Below, piece after piece: positions 7,278-16,026 of a stretch of 64,000 nt of DNA (its first letter is position 1; the number at the start of each line of letters is the position of its first letter). A program made the position numbers and the translations under genes. The notes beneath the pieces are model-generated. The model had not been told where the DNA came from, did not search any database, and was given only the letters and a program-made list of their open reading frames with translations. Source of the DNA: [Mycobacterium] zoologicum (lineage in GTDB: Bacteria; Actinomycetota; Actinomycetes; Mycobacteriales; Mycobacteriaceae); the NCBI RefSeq assembly GCF_020172665.1, contig NZ_CP083985.1:592819-656818 (forward strand), read 5' to 3'.

Positions 7278-8615
7278 GTGGTGGTTCCTCGAGAGAACAA
7301 CTCGAAGTGGGCGCGGGCGGCGGACACCGTTCAGTCGCTGGCGGAGTCCTTTGCCGACGCCGATCCGGTGGCCGACGCCGCGAGATTGCGCGACCTGCGC
7401 AGGATGAAAGTGGTGGCACTGAGCTTCCTGCTCGGGGCCACCGTCGTCTTCCTGGTCTGCCGCTGGGCGCAGTCCGGCGGCGGCGCCGCGACGTGGGTGG
7501 GCTACGTCGGTGCGGCCGCCGAGGCCGGCATGGTCGGTGCGTTGGCGGACTGGTTCGCGGTCACCGCGCTGTTCAAGCACCCGCTGGGCATCCCGATCCC
7601 GCACACCGCGATCATCAAACGTAAGAAGGATCAGCTCGGCGAGGGCCTGGGCACCTTCGTGCGGGAGAACTTCCTGTCGCCGCCGGTGATCGAGACCAAG
7701 CTGCGCGACGCCCAGATCGCCAGCCGGCTGGGCAAGTGGCTCTCGGAGCAGGAGCACGCCGAGCGGGTGGCCGCCGAGACCGCGACCATGCTGCGGGTGC
7801 TCGTCGAACTGTTGCGGGACGACGAAGTCGCCTATGTCATCGACCGAATGATCGTGCGGCGCATCGCTGAACCGCACTGGGGACCGCCGGTCGGTCGGAT
7901 GCTGGGCACCCTGCTCGCCGAGCATCGGCAGGAGGCATTGATCCAACTGCTGGCCGACCGGGCGTTCCAGTGGTCGCTCAACGCCGGCGAAGTCATCCAG
8001 CGGGTGGTGGAGCGCGATTCACCGACGTGGTCGCCGAGGTTCGTCGACCACCTGGTGGGCGATCGCATCCACCGTGAGCTCATGGATTTCACCGACAAGG
8101 TGCGCCGCAATCCCGACCATGAACTGCGCCGCAATGCGACTCGCTTCTTGTTCGAGTTCGCCAACGACCTGCAGCACGACCCGGCGACCATTGCGAAAGC
8201 GGACTCGGTCAAGGACCAGGTGATGGCGCGCGAAGAGGTCGCCAAAGCGGCGGCGACGGCGTGGGCGACCCTGAAGCGATACGTGCTCGAAGGCGTCGAC
8301 GATCCGTCGGGGGCCCTGCGGACCCGCATCGCCGCCGCGGTAGTGCAGATCGGTGAGTCACTGCGCGACGACGTTGAACTGCGCGACAAGGTGGACAACT
8401 GGATCGTGCGGGCCGCCCAACATCTGGTGGGCCATTACGGGGTGGAGATCACCGCGATCATCACCGAGACCATAGAGCGCTGGGACGCCGACGAGGCCAG
8501 CCGGCGAATCGAATTGCACGTCGGGCGCGATCTGCAGTTCATCCGGATCAACGGCACCGTGGTTGGCTCGCTGGCCGGGCTGGCCATCTACGCCATAGCT
8601 CAACTTATGTTCTGA
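7278..8615 (+). CDS. DUF445 membrane-anchored protein, Rv0473-like
   Basis: The 445-residue protein starts at GTG 7278, the first available start after an in-frame stop; the ribosome site is weak. Two hydrophobic segments (about 48-66 and 73-96, the latter GYVGAAAEAGMVGALADWFAVTALF) carry the DUF445 signature. A long helical soluble domain and a C-terminal hydrophobic helix (GSLAGLAIYAIAQLMF) follow. DUF445 proteins have no settled biochemical role. The order tetR, DUF445, HTH, hbhA matches Rv0472c-Rv0475. Confidence 0.85.
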   Translation: MVVPRENNSKWARAADTVQSLAESFADADPVADAARLRDLRRMKVVALSFLLGATVVFLVCRWAQSGGGAATWVGYVGAAAEAGMVGALADWFAVTALFKHPLGIPIPHTAIIKRKKDQLGEGLGTFVRENFLSPPVIETKLRDAQIASRLGKWLSEQEHAERVAAETATMLRVLVELLRDDEVAYVIDRMIVRRIAEPHWGPPVGRMLGTLLAEHRQEALIQLLADRAFQWSLNAGEVIQRVVERDSPTWSPRFVDHLVGDRIHRELMDFTDKVRRNPDHELRRNATRFLFEFANDLQHDPATIAKADSVKDQVMAREEVAKAAATAWATLKRYVLEGVDDPSGALRTRIAAAVVQIGESLRDDVELRDKVDNWIVRAAQHLVGHYGVEITAIITETIERWDADEASRRIELHVGRDLQFIRINGTVVGSLAGLAIYAIAQLMF

Positions 8616-8628
8616 CCTGCGCTAGCAG

Positions 8629-8677
8629 AGTGCTTGCAAAAGTTAGCACTTGCCCTTATCGTGGTTGCTGTCAGCAA
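8629..8677. promoter_or_regulatory. Two inverted repeats upstream of the XRE-type regulator
   Basis: AGTGCT (8629-8634) and AGCACT (8645-8650) form an inverted repeat with a 10-base spacer. A second perfect palindrome, TTGCTGTCAGCAA, lies at 8665-8677. Both sit in the 88-bp gap before the regulator start at 8704 and are candidate autoregulatory operators. The first resembles CIRCE half-sites in reversed order, which I do not take as HrcA binding. Confidence 0.4.
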
Positions 8678-8703
8678 GCAACAGTCCACGGAAGGGGTCA
8701 CCG

Positions 8704-9096
8704 GTGTCGCAGGATGACAATCTCGCCGCAGTGGTGTCCACCGCCGCGGCCGACATCGGCAGCTTCATTCGCGCCCAGCGTGAGGCTGCGCAGGTGTCCA
8801 TGCGGCAGTTGGCCGACAAGGCCGGCGTCAGCAATCCTTACCTCAGCCAGATCGAGCGTGGGCTGCGCAAACCTTCCGCTGACGTCCTCAACCAGATCGC
8901 CAAGGCCCTGCGGGTCTCTGCCGAAGTGCTCTACGTGCGAGCGGGAATCCTCGAGCCCGGCGAGAAGAGCGAGGTTCGTGATGCCGTCATCTCGGACATG
9001 GCGATCACGGAACGGCAAAAGCAAGTTCTGCTCGATATCTACAACTCCTTCATCCAGCAGAACGAGGCCGACGATGAGGAGACGACAACTGACTGA
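8704..9096 (+). CDS. XRE-family transcriptional regulator, Rv0474-like
   Basis: The 130-residue protein starts at GTG 8704, preceded by GGAAGGGG. Residues about 18-72 form a Cro/C1 helix-turn-helix (MRQLADKAGVSNPYLSQIERG). The acidic helical C-terminus ends EADDEETTTD. The M. tuberculosis homologue Rv0474 has been reported, to my recollection, as a copper-responsive repressor. It lies directly upstream of hbhA on the same strand, so it may control hbhA or be co-transcribed with it. Confidence 0.88.
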   Translation: MSQDDNLAAVVSTAAADIGSFIRAQREAAQVSMRQLADKAGVSNPYLSQIERGLRKPSADVLNQIAKALRVSAEVLYVRAGILEPGEKSEVRDAVISDMAITERQKQVLLDIYNSFIQQNEADDEETTTD

Positions 9097-9158
9097 TCCT
9101 CATCTGCGCCTCACCGCAGTTCACACCGGAATGATCCGCAACAAGAAAGGAAGCCACC

Positions 9159-9752
9159 ATGGCTGAGAACCCGACCATCGAAGAACTCAAGACCCCGCTG
9201 CTGGCCGCGCTCGGTGCCGCCGACCTGGCCCTGGCCACCGTGAACGACCTCGTCGCCAACCTGCGCGACCGTGCCGAGGACGCCCGCGAGGACGCCACCA
9301 GCCGGGTCGAGGAGAGCCGCGCTCGCCTGACCAAGCTGCAGGAGGAGCTGCCCGAGCAGTTCGCCGAGCTGCGTGAGCGCTTCACCGCCGACGAGCTGCG
9401 CAAGGCCGCCGAGGGCTACGTGGAGGCCGCCAGCGGTCGCTACAACGACCTGGTCGCCCGTGGCGAGGCCGCCCTGGAGCGGTTGCGCAGCCAGACCACC
9501 CTGGACGAGCAGGTTGAGGGCTACGTCGACCAGGCCGTGGAGTTGACCCAGGAAGTGCTGGGCAATGTGGCTTCGCAGACCCGCGAGGTCGGCGAGCGCG
9601 CCGCCAAGCTGGTCGGCATCGAGCTGCCCAAGAAGGAAGCCGTCGCCAAGGCCCCGGCCAAGAAGGCTCCGGCCAAGAAGGCTCCGGCCAAGGCCGCTGC
9701 CAAGAAGGCCCCGGCCAAGAAGGCTCCGGCCAAGAAGGTCACCCAGAAGTAA
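9159..9752 (+). CDS. hbhA: Heparin-binding hemagglutinin
   Basis: The 197-residue protein starts at ATG 9159 after AAGAAAGGAAG. It has a short N-terminal hydrophobic helix ([15 protein letters not shown]), a long coiled coil of charged residues to about 150, and a C-terminal heparin-binding tail of [11 protein letters not shown] repeats. Length and design match M. tuberculosis HbhA (199 residues), a surface adhesin whose lysine tail is methylated and binds host sulfated glycans. HbhA has also been linked to lipid inclusions. The tail repeats are encoded by near-identical GGCCAAGAAGGCTCC units that could slip. Confidence 0.96.
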   Translation: MAENPTIEELKTPLLAALGAADLALATVNDLVANLRDRAEDAREDATSRVEESRARLTKLQEELPEQFAELRERFTADELRKAAEGYVEAASGRYNDLVARGEAALERLRSQTTLDEQVEGYVDQAVELTQEVLGNVASQTREVGERAAKLVGIELPKKEAVAKAPAKKAPAKKAPAKAAAKKAPAKKAPAKKVTQK

Positions 9753-9794
9753 CGCAGTTCGACGCCAGGGACGGTAGCCGCCTAGGCTTGCAAC

Positions 9795-10076
9795 GTGATC
9801 GCTGCGAGCCTGGTGGTTATCGTCCTTGGCGTTTTAAAGATTGCCGTGTTCGCCACGGCGGTCTATGCATTCGTCCATGCGGCCATGCAACGTGCCGACG
9901 CCTACACCGCCGCCGACAAGCTGACCAAGCCGGTCTGGCTGGTGATCCTGGGCGTGTGCGGGTTGCTCGCGCTGATCTTTGATGTGATGGGTATGGCCAT
10001 CGCGGCCTGCGCCGCCGGCGTCTATCTGGTCGACGTCCGGCCCAGACTGCTTGAGGTCCAGGGCAAATCCCACTAG
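9795..10076 (+). CDS. DUF2516 small membrane protein, Rv0476-like
   Basis: The 93-residue protein starts at GTG 9795. Two transmembrane helices are evident (about 3-27 and 47-75), with a short charged loop ([14 protein letters not shown]) between and a cytoplasmic tail. Function is unknown. It shares one base with the next gene, so the two are translationally linked. Confidence 0.82.
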   Translation: MIAASLVVIVLGVLKIAVFATAVYAFVHAAMQRADAYTAADKLTKPVWLVILGVCGLLALIFDVMGMAIAACAAGVYLVDVRPRLLEVQGKSH

Positions 10077-10465
10077 TGCGCACGCTGTTTCTCGCCGCGG
10101 CGCTGGCAGGTGGTCTCGTGTTCGCGGCGCCGGCCACCGCCGCCGGCGACTTGGTCGACCACACCGAATGGGTGAGCTACAGCGGTCGGTCCAGCCTGCG
10201 GGTGTACCCGACCCCGGCTGCCCGGGACGCGGCCCTGCGCCTCGACGACGCCGGAGGCGAGCAGGCCTGGCGCGAAGTGCTCGCCGGTGCTCCCGAAGCA
10301 GACACCGCCGGAATGCGCGACCAATTCCTGTGTCATTGGAACTACGCCGAATTCGCCCGGCCCGGCAAGACCAGCTGGAATCTGGAGCCGTGGCGACCGG
10401 TCGTCGACGGCACGATCATGCTCGAATCCGGGTGCAATCCCGGCGCCGCAGAGGAGGCCTTCTGA
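10076..10465 (+). CDS. DUF2599 secreted protein, Rv0477-like
   Basis: The 129-residue protein starts at GTG 10076. It has a signal peptide (about 1-23, [21 protein letters not shown]) and a small mature domain with two cysteines (QFLCHW and ESGCNP) that could pair outside the membrane. The mature sequence ([18 protein letters not shown]) is typical of DUF2599. Function is unknown. It overlaps deoC by one base. Confidence 0.83.
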   Translation: MRTLFLAAALAGGLVFAAPATAAGDLVDHTEWVSYSGRSSLRVYPTPAARDAALRLDDAGGEQAWREVLAGAPEADTAGMRDQFLCHWNYAEFARPGKTSWNLEPWRPVVDGTIMLESGCNPGAAEEAF

Positions 10466-11142
10466 TGCCCGGATGGGACCGCGACCAGGTGGCCAGACTG
10501 GTCGACCACACCCTGCTCAAGCCCGAAGCGACGACCGAGCAGGTCATCGCCGTCGTCGCCGAAGGCGCCGAACTCGGCGTCGCCGCGGTGTGCGTGTCAC
10601 CGTCGGTGGTGGCTGTCGCCGCGGCCGCCAATCCCGCGGGTGTCCGGATCGCCGCGGTGGCGGGCTTTCCCTCCGGCAAGCACCTGCCGGCGGTCAAAGC
10701 GCAGGAGGCGGCGCTGGCCGTGGCGGCCGGGGCTGCCGAAATAGACATGGTGATCGACGTCGGCGCAGCCCTGGCAGGCGATTTCGCCGCAGTGGGCGCC
10801 GACATCGGCACCGTACGTGCCGCCGCGCCCGATGCCGTGCTCAAGGTGATCCTGGAGTCCGCCGCGCTGCTGGACCTGGGTGGGGAGGCGACCCTGGTCG
10901 CAGCCTGTCGGGCTGCCGAGGATGCCGGCGCTGATTTCGTCAAGACCTCCACCGGATTTCACCCCAGCGGCGGGGCGAGCGTGCACGCGGTGACGCTGAT
11001 GGCCGACACCGTCGATGGGCGGCTGGGGGTCAAGGCCAGCGGCGGGATCCGCAGTGCCGCAGACGCGTTGGCGATGCTGGAGGCCGGCGCGACCCGACTC
11101 GGTTTGTCCGGAACCCGGGCGGTACTGGACGGCTTGAGTTAA
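10465..11142 (+). CDS. deoC: Deoxyribose-phosphate aldolase
   Basis: The 225-residue TIM-barrel protein starts at ATG 10465, sharing a base with the previous stop (TGATG). The Schiff-base lysine is K160 in DFVKTSTGF, with the assisting lysine at about 190 (VKASGG). It interconverts 2-deoxyribose-5-phosphate with glyceraldehyde-3-phosphate and acetaldehyde in deoxynucleoside breakdown. Length equals that of M. tuberculosis DeoC within one residue. It converges with the DUF2993 gene 10 bases downstream. Confidence 0.95.
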   Translation: MPGWDRDQVARLVDHTLLKPEATTEQVIAVVAEGAELGVAAVCVSPSVVAVAAAANPAGVRIAAVAGFPSGKHLPAVKAQEAALAVAAGAAEIDMVIDVGAALAGDFAAVGADIGTVRAAAPDAVLKVILESAALLDLGGEATLVAACRAAEDAGADFVKTSTGFHPSGGASVHAVTLMADTVDGRLGVKASGGIRSAADALAMLEAGATRLGLSGTRAVLDGLS

Positions 11143-11152
11143 CCGACGCGCG

Positions 11153-11911
11153 TCACAGTGAGCTGAAGCACTGGCTCGACGACGATGCCGGGATGGTCGC
11201 GTTCTTCGTCGAAAACTTCACCACCACAGCCGAATCGGTGACTTCCGTGCTGTCGATGTGGATGCCCAGCGGCAGATCGTTGGTCACCTTGCCGGTGAGG
11301 CTGTCCAGGTTGCTCTGCACGGTGTCGGTGTCCAGGTCCTGGCCCAGCGCCTCCAGGTCGACGACCTGCAGATGAAGCCCGTTGTTCACGATCTGCGGTT
11401 TGACGACCGCCTTGTTGAGCAGGCCCTTGAGCTCCACGGTGCCCGCGCCCGGGTCAGTGGTGACCTTGCCGGTGACGATGCTGCCGATCACCGGGACCAC
11501 ATCCTGAATGGACTGCTTGATGCCGTCGGCCGGCCAGGTGATGGTGCCGTCGAGCGACCCGATGGTGCCCTTGGAGTCAGCGGTCTTCTCCACGTGGACG
11601 TCGCGGATGTCCAGATCCAGCTGCATGCCCTTGGCCTGCCGGATCTGGTTGCCCGCGGTCTGCACCGAGATGTGCGAGTAGTCACCCTGGAAGTACTGCG
11701 CCAGCACCGGCGGACTGGTGTCGAACGACACCGCCGCGCTGTCCTCGGCCTCGCACTTGACTGCGTCGGCGACCAGGCTTTCCGCCCGGTGCCGGGCGTA
11801 CATTTCGCCGCCGAACATGCCGACCAGCGTCAGCACCAGTAACACGGTCAGCCCCAACAGGATTGCCGGAACGCCGGAGAACCGATGTGCGGGAGATCCG
11901 GGAGTGCTCAT
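11153..11911 (-). CDS. DUF2993 (LmeA-type) membrane-anchored protein, copy 1
   Basis: The 252-residue protein starts at ATG 11911. One N-terminal membrane helix (about 14-37) is followed by a periplasmic DUF2993 domain with the strand pattern YSHISVQTAGNQIRQAKGMQLDLDIRDV and a C-terminal cysteine (SSQCFSSL) matching another in VKCEAEDS. DUF2993 includes LmeA, which aids lipomannan elongation. The next upstream gene is a paralogue only 10 bases away, so this is a tandem duplication within one operon. Confidence 0.82.
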   Translation of the reverse strand: MSTPGSPAHRFSGVPAILLGLTVLLVLTLVGMFGGEMYARHRAESLVADAVKCEAEDSAAVSFDTSPPVLAQYFQGDYSHISVQTAGNQIRQAKGMQLDLDIRDVHVEKTADSKGTIGSLDGTITWPADGIKQSIQDVVPVIGSIVTGKVTTDPGAGTVELKGLLNKAVVKPQIVNNGLHLQVVDLEALGQDLDTDTVQSNLDSLTGKVTNDLPLGIHIDSTEVTDSAVVVKFSTKNATIPASSSSQCFSSL

Positions 11912-11921
11912 CCCGTTCAGG

Positions 11922-12950
11922 CTACAGGTTGGCGAAGCAGGGGTCGTCCGAGCGCGGGATGGAGGCGTTGTGCGTGGAGAACCGGGCCACCACACCGGTG
12001 TCGGTGACCTCGATGCTGTCCGCGCGCAGGCCGAGCGGATATTTCTTGGTCAACGCCTGAGCGAAGCGGTCCAGCTCGGGCTGCAGGGTCTCCCGCGGCA
12101 GCGTCAGGGCGCCCAGGCCGGTGAGCTTCTGCACCTGCAGTGACAGGGCGCCGTTGACCACCTCCGGCTTGACCACCACGGACGCCAGGCCGAACGCGCC
12201 GCCCAGCTCGACGGTGCCGTCGTGGGCATTGGTCCTCAGGTCCGAGACCAGGTTGCCCAGGATCGGCACCATCGACTGCACCGTCTCTTTGATGCCGGCG
12301 GCCGGCCAGGTCAGGGTGGCGTTCAGAGTGCCGATGGTGCCCTTGCTGTCACCGGTGCCGTGCAGGTCGACGTCGCTGATGCTCAGGTCGGCCTTCATCT
12401 GCTGGGCGTCTTTGACCTGGTGTCCCGCTGTGCTGATCGAGATGTTGGTGTAGTTGCCGCGGAAGTGCTGCCACAGGAACGGCGGGGCCACCCCGAAGGA
12501 CACGCTGGCCTTGTCGTGCACCACGCACTCGGTCGCCTTGGCCACCTTGTTGTCGGCGATCCGTCGCGCGATCAACTCGGCCCCGATCAGACCGGCCAGC
12601 GCCAGCGCGATCACGGTGATGAGGATCAGCGCGCACGCCAACGGGTCGCGCAGCATCCCGGCCGGCCGGTGCCGGGGTGCGGGGGTCCGGATCACCGTGG
12701 TGGGCGGCTCGCCGGGCGGGGGCGCCGACGGCGGACCGGCCGGCGGCATGGGCAGCGGGCCGGTCGGGGCGCTGGGCGCGCTGGGCATCCGGGTGGTGGC
12801 CGCTTCGCGACTGCCGACCGGCATCTGCCGGGTCGCCGACGCGGACGGTTCCGGGAGATTCGGCGGTGCGTGCTCGATGGGGGGTTCGGGCTGGCCTCCG
12901 GGGCGGGCCCAGGGCGACTCGCCGTGGGGAGTTCCGGGCGGATTGCTCAT
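11922..12950 (-). CDS. DUF2993 membrane-anchored protein with Pro-rich N-terminus, copy 2, Rv0479c-like
   Basis: The 342-residue protein starts at ATG 12950, overlapping the nitrilase stop by four bases (ATGA). Residues 1-95 are cytoplasmic and rich in Pro, Ala and Gly. One membrane helix lies at about 103-127, then a DUF2993 domain clearly paralogous to the downstream gene (GNYTNISISTAGHQVKDAQQ against GDYSHISVQTAGNQIRQAKG). Its length is close to that of Rv0479c. A role in envelope lipid or glycolipid handling is inferred from LmeA. Confidence 0.84.
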   Translation of the reverse strand: MSNPPGTPHGESPWARPGGQPEPPIEHAPPNLPEPSASATRQMPVGSREAATTRMPSAPSAPTGPLPMPPAGPPSAPPPGEPPTTVIRTPAPRHRPAGMLRDPLACALILITVIALALAGLIGAELIARRIADNKVAKATECVVHDKASVSFGVAPPFLWQHFRGNYTNISISTAGHQVKDAQQMKADLSISDVDLHGTGDSKGTIGTLNATLTWPAAGIKETVQSMVPILGNLVSDLRTNAHDGTVELGGAFGLASVVVKPEVVNGALSLQVQKLTGLGALTLPRETLQPELDRFAQALTKKYPLGLRADSIEVTDTGVVARFSTHNASIPRSDDPCFANL

Positions 12951-13762
12951 CCGCGCGATTCTGCCTTACCGACCTGAACGAAGTCCGCGCGATTGCTCAA
13001 CACGGCCAGCGTCCGGCGGGCGGCGGCGACGGCGTCCAGGTCGAGATCGCAGACCACCAGCTCGGGTGCGGCACCGGCCGCGGCGACCACCTCACCCCAC
13101 GGGGAGGCGACCACGCTGTGCCCGATGCCGGTCGGTGCGCCGGTGGAATCCGCGCCCCCGGGGTCGGCTTGACCGACGGCGGCGACATAGCTGGTCGAGT
13201 CCAGGGCCCGTGCCCGGGCCAGCAGTTCCCACTGCGACAGCTTGCCGGGTCCGGCACCCCACGAGGCGCAGACCGCGATCAGTGCTGCGCCGCGGTCGGC
13301 CAGCTCGGTGTACAGCGCCGGGAACCGGATGTCGTAGCAGGTCGACAACCCGACACCGACTCCATCGACATCGATCACCACAGGCTCGAATCCCGGTGCG
13401 ACCGTGCGTGATTCGGCGAAACCGAAGGCGTCGTAGAGGTGGACTTTGTGGTAGTGCGTGTCGGTGCCGGGACCGGTCGCCAACAGGGTGTTTCGGACCC
13501 TCCCGTCGTCGGCGGGGGTGAACATTCCCGCGACGACGGTGACTCCGGCCCGCGCGGCGATCTCCCGCACGGCGGTGGCCCACGGGCCGTCGAGCGGTTC
13601 GGCGACCGGGCCCAGCGGTACCCCGAACCGGCACATGGTCGCCTCGGGGAACAGCACCAACGTCGCGCCCTGGTCGGCGGCACGCGCGGTGGCCTCGGCC
13701 ACCAGTTTCAGGTTGGCGGCCGGGTCGGTGCTGCTGAGTATTTGCGCACACGCAAGACGCAT
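12947..13762 (-). CDS. Carbon-nitrogen hydrolase (nitrilase superfamily), Rv0480c-like
   Basis: The 271-residue protein starts at ATG 13762. The catalytic triad is visible: Glu40 (FPEATM), Lys106 (HYHKVHLYDAF) and Cys142 (STCYDIRFP). The sequence resembles the Nit1/omega-amidase branch that hydrolyses deaminated glutathione or short omega-amides. That substrate is inference. It heads a minus-strand unit with the two DUF2993 genes. Confidence 0.88.
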   Translation of the reverse strand: MRLACAQILSSTDPAANLKLVAEATARAADQGATLVLFPEATMCRFGVPLGPVAEPLDGPWATAVREIAARAGVTVVAGMFTPADDGRVRNTLLATGPGTDTHYHKVHLYDAFGFAESRTVAPGFEPVVIDVDGVGVGLSTCYDIRFPALYTELADRGAALIAVCASWGAGPGKLSQWELLARARALDSTSYVAAVGQADPGGADSTGAPTGIGHSVVASPWGEVVAAAGAAPELVVCDLDLDAVAAARRTLAVLSNRADFVQVGKAESRG

Positions 13763-13771
13763 TGGTCCAGA

Positions 13772-14029
13772 TTAGTAGTGGTATCGGGCTTTCAGGATCT
13801 TGACCTCGTGATCGTCTGCCCGGTACACCAACCGATGTTCGTCGCTTATCCGCCGTGACCAGTACCCGGACAGTTCTCCCTTGAGGGGTTCCGGTTTCCC
13901 GATTCCGGTGAACGGGTCGCGCTGGATCTCGCCGATGAGCCGGGTGATCCGGCGGGCCGTCCTCCGATCGGACGCCAGCCAGAACAAGAAGTCGTCCCAG
14001 GCGTCGGGATCGATGTGGATGCTCCTCAC
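13772..14029 (-). CDS. relK: YoeB/RelK toxin (ribosome-dependent mRNA interferase)
   Basis: The 85-residue protein ([27 protein letters not shown]...KILKARYHY) closely resembles M. tuberculosis RelK (Rv3358). It ends in the conserved KARYHY with the catalytic His-Tyr pair. YoeB toxins cut mRNA at the ribosome. It overlaps the upstream antitoxin gene by four bases. In M. tuberculosis the pair is at Rv3357-Rv3358; here it sits between the Rv0480c-like and Rv0481c-like genes. Confidence 0.94.
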   Translation of the reverse strand: MRSIHIDPDAWDDFLFWLASDRRTARRITRLIGEIQRDPFTGIGKPEPLKGELSGYWSRRISDEHRLVYRADDHEVKILKARYHY

Positions 14030-14301
14030 TCCTGGCCGCCGGCCATCTCCTGGAGCTCGTCGATGGACATGGTGGGGCCGGGACTGCCGGCTTTGTCACG
14101 GGCGACGGCTGCCATGAGCCGGCGGGCATTCTCGGGCGACCGCAACAGGTAGACCGTCTCCTGCCACGAGTCGTAGTCGGCGGCCGACATGAGCACCGCG
14201 TCACCTGCCCTGGAGCTGATGCGCACCGGTTCATGGTCGGTGTTGACCTGTTCGAGGAGCGGGAAGAGACGCTGACGCGCTTCGCTGGCACTGATCGTCA
14301 T
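14026..14301 (-). CDS. relJ: YefM/RelJ antitoxin
   Basis: The 91-residue protein starts at ATG 14301 ([19 protein letters not shown]). The N-terminal Phd/YefM DNA-binding fold and the C-terminal toxin-binding tail ([13 protein letters not shown]) match RelJ. It binds and neutralises RelK and represses the operon. Palindromes directly upstream (14341-14366) look like its operators. Confidence 0.94.
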   Translation of the reverse strand: MTISASEARQRLFPLLEQVNTDHEPVRISSRAGDAVLMSAADYDSWQETVYLLRSPENARRLMAAVARDKAGSPGPTMSIDELQEMAGGQE

Positions 14302-14320
14302 GAGCGCCGCACCCTCCGTC

Positions 14321-14366
14321 GTACCAAAATCCCGTACCAATATCGTACGATAATTCTGTACCAGAA
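14321..14366. promoter_or_regulatory. relJK operator region with three GTACCA motifs and two palindromes
   Basis: GTACCA occurs at 14321 and 14334 and within TGTACCA near 14358. TATCGTACGATA (14341-14352) is a perfect 12-bp palindrome. TTCTGTACCAGAA (14354-14366) has complementary 5-bp arms. The cluster lies 20-65 bp upstream of relJ. YefM-type antitoxins bind short palindromes with a GTAC-containing core, so conditional autoregulation is likely. Confidence 0.6.
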
Positions 14367-14377
14367 GGGGATTCTCC

Positions 14378-14884
14378 CTACTCGGCCCGCGCCAGCCAAG
14401 TCGACGTGAACCGCTGCTCGGTCGTCATCAACTCGGCCAGCTGCGTGCCGATGAAGTTCTCGATCTTGCCGCCCACCAGCGGGATGTCGACCTTAACCGT
14501 CGCGGTCAGCCGGAGCTCGCAGCCGGAGCCGGCCGGCTCCAGCACCGCGTCGCCGGACAGCTTCGCCGGGGCGCCGACGATCTTGCCGGTGACCTCGGCG
14601 CGGGCCTTCCCGTCCCGGATCGGATGCCAGACCTCGTGACGGGCCGTGTCCAGGTCGCCGGGGTGGAACTGCGCGGCCAGCGCCGGCAGCTTGTCGCGAT
14701 GAATCCCCTGCGTCGTGCTGATGTCGATGCTGCCGTCGGCGTTGACGGTCAGCGTATCCAGCGCGACGGTGTCGGCTCCCGAATCCGCCAGCCGGGCCAG
14801 CCAATACCGCTCGTCGGCGAATGCGGCATACACCTGCTCGACGCTGGCCTGGTAGCGCTCGGACAGCGTGAATGTACGCGGCAT
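14378..14884 (-). CDS. DUF2505 protein (SRPBCC fold), Rv0481c-like
   Basis: The 168-residue protein starts at ATG 14884. It begins with the START/SRPBCC-like pattern FTLSERYQASVEQVYAAFADERYW, continues with beta strands, and ends with a long helix (FIGTQLAELMTTEQRFTSTWL). It has no signal peptide. It is probably a cytosolic small-molecule or lipid-binding protein of unknown ligand. It is divergent from murB with 26 bp between the starts. Confidence 0.82.
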   Translation of the reverse strand: MPRTFTLSERYQASVEQVYAAFADERYWLARLADSGADTVALDTLTVNADGSIDISTTQGIHRDKLPALAAQFHPGDLDTARHEVWHPIRDGKARAEVTGKIVGAPAKLSGDAVLEPAGSGCELRLTATVKVDIPLVGGKIENFIGTQLAELMTTEQRFTSTWLARAE

Positions 14885-14910
14885 AGCTGGTCAGGCTACC
14901 GTTACCGGCC

Positions 14911-15966
14911 GTGGCCAGTTCCGAGTTCGCGGGCGCGCGTGTCGCCGAGTCCGTACCGCTGGCGCCGCTGACCACGCTGCGAGTCGGGCCGGTCGCCCGG
15001 CGCGTCATCACCTGTGTCAACACCGAACAGATCGTGGCTACGCTGGGCGAACTCGACGGCACCGATCCGACGCTGGTGCTCGCCGGCGGCTCCAACGTCG
15101 TGATCGCCGACGACCTGACCGACCTGACCGTGGTCCGCCTCGCCAGCAATGCCGTCGAGATCGACGGCAACCTGCTGCGCGCCCAGGCCGGCGCCGTCTG
15201 GGATGACGTGGTGGCTCAGGCGGTGGCCTCCGGTCTGGGTGGCCTGGAATGCCTGTCTGGCATCCCCGGCTCGGCCGGCGCCACCCCCGTGCAGAACGTC
15301 GGGGCCTATGGCGCGGAGATCGCCGACACCGTGACCAGGGTGCTGCTGTGGGACCGGCGCACCGGTGACGTGCGCTGGACGCCGGCCGCGGAGTTGAACT
15401 TCGGCTACCGCACCAGCGTGCTGAAGCACTCGGATGCCGCGGTGGTGTTGGAGGTGGAGTTCGCGCTGGATGCGGCCGGGCGCAGCGCGCCGCTGCGCTA
15501 CGGCGAGTTGGCCACCGCACTCAATGCCTCCGACGGGCAGCGCGTCGACCCGGCGACGGTGCGCGCCGAGGTGCTCACGTTGCGGGCCACCAAGGGCATG
15601 GTGCTCGACACGGAAGACCACGACACCTGGAGCGTCGGCTCGTTCTTCACCAATCCGGTTGTGCCACAAGATGTCTATTCCGACATAGCGGATCGGACAC
15701 CCGGATCCGTGCCGCACTGGGACGCCCCCGGCGGGGTGAAACTGGCGGCGGGCTGGCTGGTGGAGCGGGCCGGCTTCGGCAAGGGCTATCCGGGTCGGGA
15801 CGCGCCGGCGAGCCTGTCCACCAAACATGCGTTGGCGCTGACCAACCGGGGCACGGCCACCAGTGCCGACGTGCTGGAGCTGGCACGCACCGTGCGCGAC
15901 GGCGTGCAGGCTGCGTTCGGGATCGTGCTGCACCCCGAGCCGGTGCTGGTGGGCTGCGCCATCTGA
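14911..15966 (+). CDS. murB: UDP-N-acetylenolpyruvoylglucosamine reductase
   Basis: The 351-residue protein starts at GTG 14911. It has the FAD-binding motifs LAGGSN and [18 protein letters not shown], the catalytic-serine region [11 protein letters not shown] and the C-terminal glutamate motif LHPEPVLVG. The tyrosine-loop arrangement is that of type I MurB. It reduces UDP-GlcNAc-enolpyruvate to UDP-MurNAc with NADPH in peptidoglycan synthesis. It is followed by an L,D-transpeptidase gene. Confidence 0.97.
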   Translation: MASSEFAGARVAESVPLAPLTTLRVGPVARRVITCVNTEQIVATLGELDGTDPTLVLAGGSNVVIADDLTDLTVVRLASNAVEIDGNLLRAQAGAVWDDVVAQAVASGLGGLECLSGIPGSAGATPVQNVGAYGAEIADTVTRVLLWDRRTGDVRWTPAAELNFGYRTSVLKHSDAAVVLEVEFALDAAGRSAPLRYGELATALNASDGQRVDPATVRAEVLTLRATKGMVLDTEDHDTWSVGSFFTNPVVPQDVYSDIADRTPGSVPHWDAPGGVKLAAGWLVERAGFGKGYPGRDAPASLSTKHALALTNRGTATSADVLELARTVRDGVQAAFGIVLHPEPVLVGCAI

Positions 15967-16026
15967 CCGGGCCCGGTAACCGACATCGCAGGTGGTCAGG
16001 CGGCGTGGCCGGTATCTTGGGATGCC

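Noticed and set aside
8629..8650. CIRCE-like heat-shock operator
   Set aside because: CIRCE is TTAGCACTC-N9-GAGTGCTAA; here the half-sites are in reversed order with a different spacing, and no chaperone gene follows.
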